Shown: in pieces, positions 42,506-50,970 of the stretch | How positions within the stretch are numbered: the first letter of the stretch is position 1 | How the letters are laid out: every line of letters starts with the position of its first letter | NCBI GenBank assembly: GCA_025141835.1 | Contig: CP081102.1 | Coordinates: 1,302,001-1,366,000 of the forward strand | Origin: Rhodobacteraceae bacterium M385 | GTDB lineage: Bacteria > Pseudomonadota > Alphaproteobacteria > Rhodobacterales > Rhodobacteraceae | Length of the DNA stretch: 64,000 nucleotides | Reading direction: 5' to 3' | The notes under the pieces: model-generated | Told to the model about the DNA's origin: nothing | Seen by the model: the letters and a program-made list of their open reading frames with translations, nothing else | Databases searched by the model: none | Translations under genes and position numbers: made by a program

Positions 42506-43456
42506 TCAGCCTTGGAGTTGCTCCCACATCTCCAGGTCGCGTTTGTCGGTCCAGATGCGCGGGTGAGCGATGCCACGGGCCTCATCAAAGGCGCGGGCGA
42601 CGTTGAAGGGGAGGCAGTGCTCGTAGATGGCGTAGTCTTTGAATTTGGGGTCGCATTCGGCGCGGACCGCGTCCCAGGCGTCCTTGAGCGTGCCGTTTTT
42701 GGCGGCGACGCGGGCGGCGGGGGCGTAGGTGGAATTGACGAAATCGCGGGTGGAGGCGATGGCGCGATTGACGGCCTCATCTCCGATCAGCGCACCGCCA
42801 CGACCGGGTGCAATGGCGTCTGGCTGGAAGGCGGCGATGTTGTCCAGCGTATTGCCCCAATCGGCGAAGTGCCCGTCGCCGCAGTAGCAGGCGGAGTGGT
42901 CTTCGACGATGTCCCCGGTGAACAGAACGTTGGCGTCGGGGACGTGAATGACGGCGTCGCCTGCCGTATGGGCACGGCCGATGTGGGAGATATCCACGCG
43001 ACGAGAGCCGAGGTAGACGGTCATTGCATCGGAAAAAGTGGTGGTGGGGTAGGTGAGGCCGGGGATCGACTCGTGTCCTTCAAAGAGGCGGGGGAAGCGT
43101 TGAAATTCGCTATCCCAATCCTCCTGCCCGCGCTCCATCACCATGCCGCGCGCGGCGTCGGACATGATGATCTGGTCGGCGTTGTAGGCCGACGCGCCAA
43201 GGACGCGGACAGCATGGTAGTGGGTGAGGACCACGTGAGAGATTGGCTTGTCGGTGACGGAGCGCACGCAGTCGATCACCTTGTTGGCCAGGCGCGGGGT
43301 GGCTTGGGCCTCGACGATCATGACGCTGTCATCACCGATGATGACGCCGGAGTTGGGGTCGCCTTCAGCGGTGAAGGCGTAGAGGCCGTCGCCGATTTCG
43401 TCGAAGGTGATGGCTTTCTCGGTCATGTCGCCTTGGGATGCGAAAGCTTTGGCCAT
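42506..43456 (-). CDS. MBL-fold protein with a degenerate metal site
   Basis: A 316-residue metallo-beta-lactamase-fold protein. The usual THxHxDH motif reads THYHAVR (H79, H81, then V83 and R84 in place of Asp and His). H163 (RAHTAGD) and D182 (LFTGD) are kept, but the last histidine of the site is arginine (APGRG, R219). Site 1 ligands are thus largely kept while site 2 is lost, so it may bind one metal or act differently. It lies between fahA and the flavin monooxygenase on the same strand, so a role in aromatic catabolism is likely but unassigned. Lactonase-type activity would be the default guess for an intact relative. Confidence 0.83.
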   Translation of the reverse strand: MAKAFASQGDMTEKAITFDEIGDGLYAFTAEGDPNSGVIIGDDSVMIVEAQATPRLANKVIDCVRSVTDKPISHVVLTHYHAVRVLGASAYNADQIIMSDAARGMVMERGQEDWDSEFQRFPRLFEGHESIPGLTYPTTTFSDAMTVYLGSRRVDISHIGRAHTAGDAVIHVPDANVLFTGDIVEDHSACYCGDGHFADWGNTLDNIAAFQPDAIAPGRGGALIGDEAVNRAIASTRDFVNSTYAPAARVAAKNGTLKDAWDAVRAECDPKFKDYAIYEHCLPFNVARAFDEARGIAHPRIWTDKRDLEMWEQLQG

Positions 43457-43508
43457 GGTGTGTTTCCTTAGGTGGTCAGCGCCGGGCGCGCGTGAAGGAG
43501 AGGGAGCA

Positions 43509-43560
43509 GCGCCCGTGGGGCGCGGGGGATTGAGTTGTATTTGCCAAGATGAAAGAGGGA
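43509..43560 (-). repeat. Copy 2 of the recurring 3' motif with hairpin
   Basis: In minus orientation, downstream of fahA: motif at 43532-43560 followed by the perfect hairpin GCGCCC-N3-GGGCGC at 43509-43523. Same arrangement as the copies at 23145, 44902 and 51791. It is the main content of the 150-base gap between fahA and the MBL-fold gene. Confidence 0.7.
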
Positions 43561-43606
43561 GCGGCCCGCCCGTGGCGTGGAGGGCGGGGCGCTTTTCTTG
43601 GAAGTG

Positions 43607-44857
43607 TTAGGGTGTGAAGGGGTCTTTGGCGGCGGGGATAACTTTGCCAACACAGGGGCCGAAGCCGATTTGGTAGCCGTCGCCGTAAGAGGTGCCGTGC
43701 AGCGCGAGGGTATCGCCGTCTTCGATGAAGGTGCGGGTGCCGGAAGCTGTTTCCAGCAGCTCTTTGCCGCCCCAGGAGAGTTCCAGAAGGGAGCCGCGGT
43801 TCTGTTTCTCGGGGCCGGAGATGGTGCCGGAGCCCAGAAGGTCGCCTGAGCGCATGGGAGAGCCGGCAGTGGCGTGGTGGGCCAGTTGCTGGGCCGAGGA
43901 GTAATAGAGCTCATCGGCGTTGGTTTGGGCGATCTGTTCGTCGTTAAGGGTGACGGTGAGGGAAATGTTGTGGTTCATCGGCGTGGTGTCGGAGAGGTGC
44001 GGCAGGAGGGCTACTTCACGCGGCGGGGTAGCGGTGCGGAAGGGTTTGAGGGCGGCGGCGGTGACGATCCAGGGGCTGATTGTGGTGGCGGTGGCTTTGG
44101 CCTGGAACGGGCCGAGGGGTTGGTATTCCCAAGCTTGGATGTCGCGGGCGGACCAGTCGTTGAGCAGGACGTAGCCGAAGATATTGGCGTCGGCTTGGTC
44201 AACGGTGAGGGGGCCGGAGGAGGAAGTGCCGACGATGGCGCCCAGTTCCAGTTCGATGTCGAAGCGCCGCGAGGGGGCGAAGATCGGCATGTCGTGGTCG
44301 GGGGATTTGAGTTGGCCCCAAGGGCGGCGAATATCGGTGCCGGAGACCACCACGGAGGATGCGCGGCCGTTATAGCCGATGGGCATATGCAGCCAGTTTG
44401 GCGGCAAAGCGTTTTCGGCGCCGCGGAACATGGTGCCGACGTTGGTGGCGTGGTGACGACCGGCGTAGAAGTCCGTGTATTCCGCCACTTGGAACGGCAT
44501 GTGCAAGGTGGCCTCGGCCATGGGCACGGAGAAGGTGGTGATGATGTCCTGCGTGGCCTCATCCGCGTCTTCGGACAGCATGGCGGTGAGGGCGGCGCGG
44601 TAGGCGGCCCAAGCGGGGGCGCCCAGTTCCATGAAGTCGTTCCAGTAGGGGGCATCGAGGACGTCGGCATCGGGGTCGGCGCGAAGGTAGCCTGCCTGTT
44701 CCAGTCCGGTGGCGTCAACAATGCGGTCGCCGATGGCGACGCCGCAGCGCAGGTCGCCGTCTTCGACGGAGAAGACGCCGTAAGGGAGGTTGTTGAGGGG
44801 GAAATCCGTGGTGGCGGAATTGGCGGAGGAGAGCCAGGAGCGTTTTAGGTCAGACAT
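43607..44857 (-). CDS. fahA: Fumarylacetoacetase
   Basis: A 416-residue enzyme with the FAH N-terminal SH3-like domain (about 1-110) and the catalytic domain. Conserved segments are AEYTDFYAGRHHATNVGTMF (metal-binding Asp and catalytic His), WLHMPIGYNGRASSVV, FDIELELGAIVG and LLNDWSARDIQAWEYQPLGP. It hydrolyses fumarylacetoacetate to fumarate and acetoacetate, the last step of homogentisate breakdown. It lies 75 bases after maiA on the same strand; the gap holds copy 3 of the recurring motif. Confidence 0.95.
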   Translation of the reverse strand: MSDLKRSWLSSANSATTDFPLNNLPYGVFSVEDGDLRCGVAIGDRIVDATGLEQAGYLRADPDADVLDAPYWNDFMELGAPAWAAYRAALTAMLSEDADEATQDIITTFSVPMAEATLHMPFQVAEYTDFYAGRHHATNVGTMFRGAENALPPNWLHMPIGYNGRASSVVVSGTDIRRPWGQLKSPDHDMPIFAPSRRFDIELELGAIVGTSSSGPLTVDQADANIFGYVLLNDWSARDIQAWEYQPLGPFQAKATATTISPWIVTAAALKPFRTATPPREVALLPHLSDTTPMNHNISLTVTLNDEQIAQTNADELYYSSAQQLAHHATAGSPMRSGDLLGSGTISGPEKQNRGSLLELSWGGKELLETASGTRTFIEDGDTLALHGTSYGDGYQIGFGPCVGKVIPAAKDPFTP

Positions 44858-44891
44858 GGGTCACTTTCGGTGCGGATTGGAGTTGGCCGAC

Positions 44892-44930
44892 CCTCCGGGG
44901 GGAGGTGTATTTGCCAAGATGAAGGAGTGG
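44892..44930 (-). repeat. Copy 3 of the recurring 3' motif with hairpin
   Basis: Motif at 44902-44930 in minus orientation immediately after the maiA stop codon, running into a CCTCC-N4-GGAGG hairpin at 44892-44905. This copy lies inside the operon between maiA and fahA. Confidence 0.65.
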
Positions 44931-44932
44931 GA

Positions 44933-45565
44933 TCAGGCAGCGTCCGGTTGCGCTTCGGGCGCCGCGGCTTTGATGGCGGGGATGGCGAGGCAGGCAGCCT
45001 CGATGCGGGCTATTTTGGGGTAGGGGGAAAGGGGAAGGCCCCAGCGGTGGGCGTTGTAGCATTGGGCGACGATGCAGAGGTCCGCCAGGCCCGGGGTGTC
45101 GGTGAAGGCGAAGGAGGCATTGTCTGGAAGGAGCGTTTCAAGGGCGCGGAAGCCTTCGGCCATCCAGTGGCGCATCCAGTCTTGGGCTTCTTCCGATGTG
45201 GCGTTGTGAGCCGATTTGAGGTGGGCCACCACGCGCAGGTTATTGACCGGGTGGATATCGAGCGCGACGGTATGAGCGGCGGCCAGGACGCGGGCGCGTA
45301 GTAGCGGGTCCGATGGCAGCAGAGGCGGTTCGGGGTAGGTGGCATCGAGGTAGTCGAGGATGGAGAGGCTTTGGGTTAGCACCGTGCCGTCATCCAGTTC
45401 CAAGGCCGGAACGCCTTGGCCGGGGTTAAGGGCGGTATAGGCATCGGCCCGATGATCGCCCGCGACAAGGTCAACGGGGCGTTGGGTATAGGACAGGCTT
45501 TTGAGATTGAGGGCGGCGCGGACCCGGTAGGATGTGGTCGAGCGCCAGTAGGAATACAGGATCAT
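44933..45565 (-). CDS. maiA: Maleylacetoacetate isomerase
   Basis: A 210-residue zeta-class glutathione-S-transferase-like enzyme. The glutathione site segment is SYWRSTTSYRVRAALNLK (residues 5-22), where the usual SSC motif reads STT, with VPALELDDGTVLTQSLSILDYL next and the C-terminal DWMRHWMAEGFRALETLL. It isomerises maleylacetoacetate to fumarylacetoacetate. The cysteine of the SSCx motif is replaced by threonine; the serine is kept. It overlaps the DUF1428 gene by four bases. Confidence 0.92.
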   Translation of the reverse strand: MILYSYWRSTTSYRVRAALNLKSLSYTQRPVDLVAGDHRADAYTALNPGQGVPALELDDGTVLTQSLSILDYLDATYPEPPLLPSDPLLRARVLAAAHTVALDIHPVNNLRVVAHLKSAHNATSEEAQDWMRHWMAEGFRALETLLPDNASFAFTDTPGLADLCIVAQCYNAHRWGLPLSPYPKIARIEAACLAIPAIKAAAPEAQPDAA

Positions 45566-45918
45566 TTGGCGTCCAGAAGCAGCTCAAACCCGCCAAAAAT
45601 CATCCGTTTTCCATCGACGATGTCGGTTTCCATCATCGCTTGCATGGCCGGTTCCGACCAGACTGCCTGATGGGCGGCGTCGCTGGTTTCCTTGTCAGGG
45701 AATTCCATCCAGGAAAACACGATGGCCTCATCCGCCTCGGCCTGAACGGCACGGGGGAAGGAGGTGCGTTCGCCTTGGTCGATTCCGGCGCCCCAGGTCT
45801 CTACGCAGCGGGTGGCGCCGTGCTTGCGGTAGAGCTCCACGATCTGTTTAGCAGCTTCCACGTATTCCGCTTTGCGGGCGGTCTTCACAGGGATAATAAA
45901 TCCGTCGATATGGCTCAT
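45562..45918 (-). CDS. DUF1428-family protein
   Basis: About 118 residues from ATG 45918 (MSHIDGFIIPVKTARKAEYV). The sequence follows the DUF1428 pattern: Y/F-x-GF(I/V)xPV at the start, then KHGATRCVETWGAG and IVFSWMEFPDKETSD. The fold is a dimeric alpha/beta barrel of unknown function. It sits between the small membrane peptide and maiA with ATGA overlaps on both sides, so it is firmly part of the homogentisate operon. AGGATG precedes the start. Confidence 0.82.
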   Translation of the reverse strand: MSHIDGFIIPVKTARKAEYVEAAKQIVELYRKHGATRCVETWGAGIDQGERTSFPRAVQAEADEAIVFSWMEFPDKETSDAAHQAVWSEPAMQAMMETDIVDGKRMIFGGFELLLDAK

Positions 45919-46064
45919 TTCATCCTCCCAGATGTCTTGTTTCGCGTGGCTTGAGGCGGGGCGCTGTGGCGTTCCGCGCGTTTGGCTATCGCGATGATGA
46001 CGACCGGCGCGAGGGTTGTCACGAAGATTGCCGCGCCGATCAGCAGCCAGACGAGCGGTGTCAT
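45915..46064 (-). CDS. 49-residue single-pass membrane peptide, coupled to hmgA
   Basis: A short gene starting MTPLVWLLIGAAIFVTTLAP, with one hydrophobic helix (about residues 4-27) and a basic tail (AKRAERH...RNK). Its ATG overlaps the hmgA stop (ATGA) and its stop overlaps the DUF1428 start (ATGA). This double overlap and the clean membrane-helix profile argue that it is real despite its size. Function unknown; positive-inside rule puts the tail in the cytoplasm. Confidence 0.7.
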   Translation of the reverse strand: MTPLVWLLIGAAIFVTTLAPVVIIAIAKRAERHSAPPQATRNKTSGRMK

Positions 46065-47416
46065 TTCTTGCCCGGCGTGCCGTCGAACTTTTTCTCCAGC
46101 GTTGTCCAGCAGTCGATATAGTCGTCTTGCAGGGGCGCCTCATTAGCCGCGAAAGCCGTGAGATGCTGCGGGAAGCGTGTCTCGAACATGAACGACATGG
46201 TGTTATCGAGTTTCTGGGCCGTCAGTTCGGCGTTGGACGCGCCCTCAAAAGCGTTCTTGTCGGGTCCGTGGGGCAGCATCATGTTGTGCAATGACACGCC
46301 GCCGGGGACGAAGCCCTTGGGTTTTGCGTCATACTGGCCGTAAATATTGCCCATTAGTTCCGACATGATGTTCTTGTGATACCATGGCGGGCGGAACGTG
46401 TCTTCGGCCACCATCCAGCGTTCGCGGAACAGCACGAAGTCGATGTTGGCCACGCCGGGCTGGCCCGAGGGTGCGGTGAGGACGGTGAAGATTGAAGGAT
46501 CGGGGTGGTCGAACAGGATCGCGCCGACGGGGCAGTAGGTTTTCAGGTCATACTTGAGCGGCGCGTAATTGCCGTGCCATGCGACTACGTCCAGAGGGCT
46601 TTGGCCGATCTGCGAGGTATGGAATTGGCCGCACCATTTGATGGTGATGGTGGAGGGCACCTCGCGGTCCTCATAAGCGGCGACGGGGGCTTTGAAATCT
46701 CGGGGATTTGCAAGGCAATTGGCGCCAATGGGGCCTCGGCCCGGAAGCTCAAACTTCGCGCCGTAGTTCTCGCAGACAAAGCCCCGGGCCGGGCCGTCGA
46801 GTAGCTCTACCCGGTAGACGAGGCCCCGTGGCAGAATCGCGATTTCCTGGGGCTCTACGTCGATAATGCCCAGTTCCGTGCAGAACCGCAGGCGGCCTTC
46901 TTGGGGTACAACCAGCATTTCACTGTCGGCGGAGTAGAAATACGCGTCCACCATGCTTTCGGTGACCAAATAGATATGGCTCGCCATGCCCACTTGGGTG
47001 TTCACGTCGCCTGCAGTCGTCATCGTGCGCATGCCTGTCAGCCATGTCAGCGGCTGGTCGGAATGGGGCACGGGGTCCCAGCGATATTGCCCCAGAGAGA
47101 CCACATCTGGGTCCACGTTAGGGGCGGATTTCCACTGGGGCAGGTCGATTTTCTCATAGCGGTGGGAATGTTTCACCGAAGGGCGGATGCGGTAGCACCA
47201 CGTCCGCTCGGGGCGCACATCGGTGAAGGCGGTGCCAGAGAGCTGCTCTCCATAAAGACCGTAGTTCACCTTTTGCGGCGAGTTCATGCCCTGGGGCAGG
47301 GCGCCGGGCAGGGCCTCTGTCTCAAAATCATTGCCGAAGCCGGGCATATAGCCTTCGTGCGCACCGGGGTGGCTGGGGGCTTGGATCATCGTACGAATGG
47401 CAGCTTGTTCGTTCAT
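46061..47416 (-). CDS. hmgA: Homogentisate 1,2-dioxygenase
   Basis: A 451-residue non-haem iron dioxygenase. The iron ligands are recognisable in WYHKNIMSELMG (His and Glu) and MMLPHGPDKNAFEGAS (His); the start YMPGFGNDFETEALPGALP is also conserved. It opens the ring of homogentisate to maleylacetoacetate, the product of tyrosine and phenylacetate-type catabolism. It is the first gene of an eight-gene minus-strand unit that ends with the DUF2783 gene. An imperfect inverted repeat lies about 36 bases upstream of its start. Confidence 0.95.
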   Translation of the reverse strand: MNEQAAIRTMIQAPSHPGAHEGYMPGFGNDFETEALPGALPQGMNSPQKVNYGLYGEQLSGTAFTDVRPERTWCYRIRPSVKHSHRYEKIDLPQWKSAPNVDPDVVSLGQYRWDPVPHSDQPLTWLTGMRTMTTAGDVNTQVGMASHIYLVTESMVDAYFYSADSEMLVVPQEGRLRFCTELGIIDVEPQEIAILPRGLVYRVELLDGPARGFVCENYGAKFELPGRGPIGANCLANPRDFKAPVAAYEDREVPSTITIKWCGQFHTSQIGQSPLDVVAWHGNYAPLKYDLKTYCPVGAILFDHPDPSIFTVLTAPSGQPGVANIDFVLFRERWMVAEDTFRPPWYHKNIMSELMGNIYGQYDAKPKGFVPGGVSLHNMMLPHGPDKNAFEGASNAELTAQKLDNTMSFMFETRFPQHLTAFAANEAPLQDDYIDCWTTLEKKFDGTPGKK

Positions 47417-47451
47417 GGGGCACCTCTGGGCAGCGTTGGGCAGACGATAAT

Positions 47452-47467
47452 GGTTGCTTTTGTAACT
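47452..47467. promoter_or_regulatory. Possible operator upstream of hmgA
   Basis: GGTTGCTTTTGTAACT has imperfect inverted arms (GTTGC / GTAAC) around TTTT, 36-51 bases upstream of the hmgA start. Its AT-rich centre and position suit a repressor site. No regulator gene is adjacent. Confidence 0.4.
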
Positions 47468-47624
47468 AACAAGGGGTGCGAGAGAGAAATGCCTTTGGCG
47501 CTGAGCGGAAAGGTAGGGTTGGGGCGCGTGGCGGATGAGTTGACATTATGCACACAGCGCGCGTTGGGGTGGGCCGGATCAGCGGTGGCTACTGGTGGCC
47601 CAAAGCGAAGAAAGGCGGCAGCCC

Positions 47625-49409
47625 TTAACAGGCGAGTTGCGTGGGCTCAGTGGTTTGATAGCCGGCCAAGGGAAACTCTACATAAAATACCGTACCGACG
47701 CCGATTTCGCTCTCATAATAGATATCGCCCATCATCTGTTTTGCCAGCTTCTTGGAGATGTGAAGCCCAAGGCCGGAACCTTGTGTAGACGCTTGCCCAC
47801 TGTTTCCTACTTGTTCGAAACGGCCAAAAACCTTGCTTTCCATACCCGCTGGGATTCCCTGACCCGTATTCTCAATCGAAAGCCGCACTTTGCCGCCAGA
47901 CGTGCTGATCAGCCCTTCGACCACACTATCTTTGTTGGAGAACTTGATGGCGTTGGAAACGAGGTTGTCGATGATCTGACGGATCGCGAAAGCGTCGCCT
48001 ATGGTGATGGCTGTCGTGTCGGGCGCGAAAGAAAGCTGCACGCCGCGTTCGGAGGCGAACATCCGGTTTTCTGCGAAGCTCTCTTCCAGGAGATCGCCAA
48101 GATCGACCTGCTTGATGTCCAACTCAAGCGCATTGATATCAATCTTTTGGGCCAACAAAATGTTGTCCACAAGCCGTGATAGACGGTCGCCGTTTCGATG
48201 CGCGATGCTGAGAAGCGAGCGAATGGGGTCGGAAACATCACCAAGGCGGCCGCTAAGCGCAAGGGTTAGCCCCCCCTTCAGAGAGGTCAGGGGCGTACGG
48301 AGTTCATGGCTAACGACGGAAATGAAATCGTCCTTTGCTCTATTAGCCTCGTCCGCCTGTTTCAGCGCTTTTTCCAGTGCAGCGTTCGTGGCAATCCGGT
48401 CCGTGATATCGACGAAGGTAATGCTCCAGCCCAGTGCGGCGCCGGCCGGATCAAGGGGGCTTTCGATGGCGCGGACGCGCGGCTCAAACACCCGTTGGTT
48501 TAGGGTCAGGTGAACGGCGTCTTCGTTTCGATGCCATTCCTCAATGCGCGCGATGATATCGTTCAAAATAGAAACTGAGCCGCGATACAGACCGGTGTCT
48601 TTTGCCGCGGTGTTCATCAAGGTAACTTTGCGCTGGCGATCCACGAGAACGACAGGTTCGCTCATCGTGTCAAAAAGCACGGACTTACCTACAAAGGCCA
48701 TGTCCATCGTTTTGTTTGTCACAAGCAGCCACGTGAAGGCGAGGACGCCGAAGGTGAACATGAAGGCCGTTGGATCAAGGCCGAAGACGGTGAAGCCGAA
48801 CACAACATACGCCGCATTCGCGGTAAGTGGCGTGGTGGTGATGAGGACCAGCGTCAGCAGCAAGGGCCAAGCGCTGCGTTTTGCGCGTCGGAACGCTCTG
48901 GCAAGCCGGAACAGAGCGACAGCCACAAACGTATAAAGGGTCGCGATAATGCCATAGAAACCGGGCCCATGAACGTAATCAATATAATGCTCGCCCGCAG
49001 GGATCTGCGTGGCATCGGTATAGACAAGGTAATGCCATTGGTTGGTGGCCGCGAGGAGAAAGATGGCCGTTGGCACAACGACCAACACGGCGCCGATGAG
49101 GCGCTTGTTGAATGGCGTTTTGTTGTCGATGTAGGCCAGCACGAAGAAGCACCATGCGACGGGCACTAACCCATTACCCAGCCATGCCCATGTGGCCCAT
49201 TGCATCTGACATGCGAACGCTGGCGACGACGCCTCCAGCCCGATCATCATCAGTGTCCAGATCATGGCAATGAAGGTCGCGGCGTAGTAGAATTTGCCCT
49301 GAAACTTCTGAAACTTCACCATCCATGCCAAGACAAGCGCCGCCATTACGCTGACGCCGGTTGCCAACCATAGGGCGGGCTCGGCCACTAGTCCGTCAAA
49401 GCATGTCAT
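47625..49409 (-). CDS. Sensor histidine kinase with 7TM input domain and PAS domain
   Basis: A 594-residue protein. Residues 1-235 contain about seven hydrophobic helices of the histidine-kinase N-terminal 7TM type. A PAS-like domain follows (about 245-345, DTMSEPVVLVDRQRKVTLMN), then HisKA with H-box VVSHELRTPLTSLKGG (His near residue 367), N-box IIDNLVSNAIKFSNKD, G-boxes IENTGQGIPAG and GSGLGLHISKKLA. It should sense a membrane or extracellular cue and phosphorylate a response regulator. No response regulator gene is next to it, so it is an orphan kinase within the window. Confidence 0.92.
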   Translation of the reverse strand: MTCFDGLVAEPALWLATGVSVMAALVLAWMVKFQKFQGKFYYAATFIAMIWTLMMIGLEASSPAFACQMQWATWAWLGNGLVPVAWCFFVLAYIDNKTPFNKRLIGAVLVVVPTAIFLLAATNQWHYLVYTDATQIPAGEHYIDYVHGPGFYGIIATLYTFVAVALFRLARAFRRAKRSAWPLLLTLVLITTTPLTANAAYVVFGFTVFGLDPTAFMFTFGVLAFTWLLVTNKTMDMAFVGKSVLFDTMSEPVVLVDRQRKVTLMNTAAKDTGLYRGSVSILNDIIARIEEWHRNEDAVHLTLNQRVFEPRVRAIESPLDPAGAALGWSITFVDITDRIATNAALEKALKQADEANRAKDDFISVVSHELRTPLTSLKGGLTLALSGRLGDVSDPIRSLLSIAHRNGDRLSRLVDNILLAQKIDINALELDIKQVDLGDLLEESFAENRMFASERGVQLSFAPDTTAITIGDAFAIRQIIDNLVSNAIKFSNKDSVVEGLISTSGGKVRLSIENTGQGIPAGMESKVFGRFEQVGNSGQASTQGSGLGLHISKKLAKQMMGDIYYESEIGVGTVFYVEFPLAGYQTTEPTQLAC

Positions 49410-49777
49410 CGCTGCCTCACTGCAAGCATTCTTCTTTTGGGAAGAGACACCACAGGCTTGTGTTCGAAGTTTGACCGATCAGTGACCATTGCGAAACGCC
49501 TTGGCGAACGATCGCACTTAATGGCGCTGCGCCACAGCAGATCGACACGCGAACAACGGTGAGGGTGTGCTCCAACTCGGGTGATCCGCCAGAACATAGC
49601 TGTCGTGTACAATCGCATACTACTCGGAACGAGCAGAGGCAATTTGTAATTGTTTCAATGCACTAAATGGATGCGATCCCCGGAGAGGCCAGATGTAAAT
49701 GCCTATTTACGGGCCATCGTGCGTGCTAAAATGGCGGCTGCAAAACGCCTTTAACCGCAACAACCGCTGGTGCATTG
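49410..49777. other. Non-coding gap upstream of the sensor kinase
   Basis: 368 bases with no supported gene. Short open frames across it have no recognisable domain. It presumably holds the kinase promoter on the minus strand; no clear boxes, repeats or RNA gene are seen. Confidence 0.4.
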
Positions 49778-50017
49778 CTATTTCGCCAGTGGGCGTAGGT
49801 CTGCGTATGTCATTGGAAAGTCGCCCGCAAGCGTTGGCTCCGGCACTTGGAGGACTTCAGAGAGCTTTGCGAACATCGACCGTGGCAGAACGACCGTTGT
49901 TTGGGCCTCGATCCGCGTCAGCTTCCGTTCCGTCAGACCAGACAAATTGGCCAGCTTTACCCGCCCAATATTGCGGCCTTTGCGAATGGCTTTGAGGCGA
50001 TCACTTTGGATGTTCAT
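49778..50017 (-). CDS. Small XRE-like helix-turn-helix protein
   Basis: 79 residues from ATG 50017 (MNIQSDRLKAIRKGRNIGRV), preferred over the ATG at 50029 because AGG lies at a suitable distance. A helix-turn-helix is suggested by LKAIRKGRNIGRVKLANLSG and LTERKLTRIEAQ, the latter like the recognition helix of Cro/C1 proteins. The rest (SEVLQVPEPTLAGDFPM) looks like a short dimerisation tail. It stands alone between an orphan kinase and the molybdoenzyme genes. Target unknown. Confidence 0.6.
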   Translation of the reverse strand: MNIQSDRLKAIRKGRNIGRVKLANLSGLTERKLTRIEAQTTVVLPRSMFAKLSEVLQVPEPTLAGDFPMTYADLRPLAK

Positions 50018-50094
50018 GAGGCCTGTCATCGTGCCAGCGGCATCTAATAGAAAAGCAAGCGCGCATGAAGTGAGGACACCATTAGTTTCACAGG

Positions 50095-50967
50095 TTAGCG
50101 CTTTCCGTAGTACAGGCCCACCACATGCTCGGCCTGCGCGAAGAACAACCAGCGCGCGGTGGCCACGCCCGCCACATGGCTGAGCACAGCGACAAGGGCG
50201 AGGACATGCCCGAAGGGCAGGAGGAGCAGTATGATCGGCAGCACGAAGGCCAGCGCGAAGGCGATGATGCGCAGCTTTTGCGCGTGCTTGCGGCCCACGA
50301 CGTGGATGAACTCGCGCATCAGGTAATTGGTGCCGGTGTGCGGAGGCTCGAACGCGCGCACCGCGCCGATGGAGCCGAGGCCCGTGGCAGTCTCCATCGT
50401 GGTGCCGGAGCGCGCGAAGGCGCTATCGCCGATGAACCATGTGGCCAGAGTGATGCCGCCCGACAGGGTCAGCAAAACGATCGCAAAAGAGACTTGTCCC
50501 GCAAGAAGTGCGCCACCGGCAAGGGAAAGCGTCAGGAATTTCGCAGGCGTCCAGGGGATGTGCCAGCGCGGCACCGATTTCATCTGCGTGTAGATCATCG
50601 ACGTGGTGTAGACAGTCGCGAGGCTCAGGAACGCGCCGATCCAGCCGATGGGGGCCAGTGCGGTATTCGCAAAGACCAGCCCCGCGCCGTAGATCGCCAT
50701 GACGACCAGCGCCGCAATCGCGCAGATGCCTTCCCGAGACAGCCAGCTGCTGCGCCATTGGCTAAGCGCCTTCCAAGCACGTTCCGGGTGGCCAAGGTGG
50801 AAGGTGGAAGCCAAAAGCCCGCCAACCGCCAGCACATAGGCGATGGCGAAGAAGATGAAGGCAAAGAGGCCCGTGACCGAGGGCATGCCAAGGCCCAGGA
50901 AAAACAGGAGGCCAAAGCCAAGGCCTGAAAGCGTGGTGAAGATGATGACTGAGGGGGCTGGGTGCAT
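50095..50967 (-). CDS. soeC: Membrane anchor subunit of the molybdoenzyme (SoeC/DmsC type)
   Basis: A 290-residue integral membrane protein with about eight hydrophobic helices. The N-terminus PSVIIFTTLSGLGFGLLFFLGL and the loop STFHLGHPERAWKALSQWRSSWLSREG are signatures of the DmsC anchor family. It would pass electrons between the iron-sulfur subunit and the quinone pool. It lies three bases after the iron-sulfur subunit gene. Assignment as SoeC rests on the partners' properties. Confidence 0.8.
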   Translation of the reverse strand: MHPAPSVIIFTTLSGLGFGLLFFLGLGMPSVTGLFAFIFFAIAYVLAVGGLLASTFHLGHPERAWKALSQWRSSWLSREGICAIAALVVMAIYGAGLVFANTALAPIGWIGAFLSLATVYTTSMIYTQMKSVPRWHIPWTPAKFLTLSLAGGALLAGQVSFAIVLLTLSGGITLATWFIGDSAFARSGTTMETATGLGSIGAVRAFEPPHTGTNYLMREFIHVVGRKHAQKLRIIAFALAFVLPIILLLLPFGHVLALVAVLSHVAGVATARWLFFAQAEHVVGLYYGKR

Positions 50968-50970
50968 GGC

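Noticed and set aside
49410..49777. Hidden gene in the gap upstream of the sensor kinase
   Set aside because: Open frames here (for example 49406-49642 minus) have no domain, no good start context and random-looking composition.
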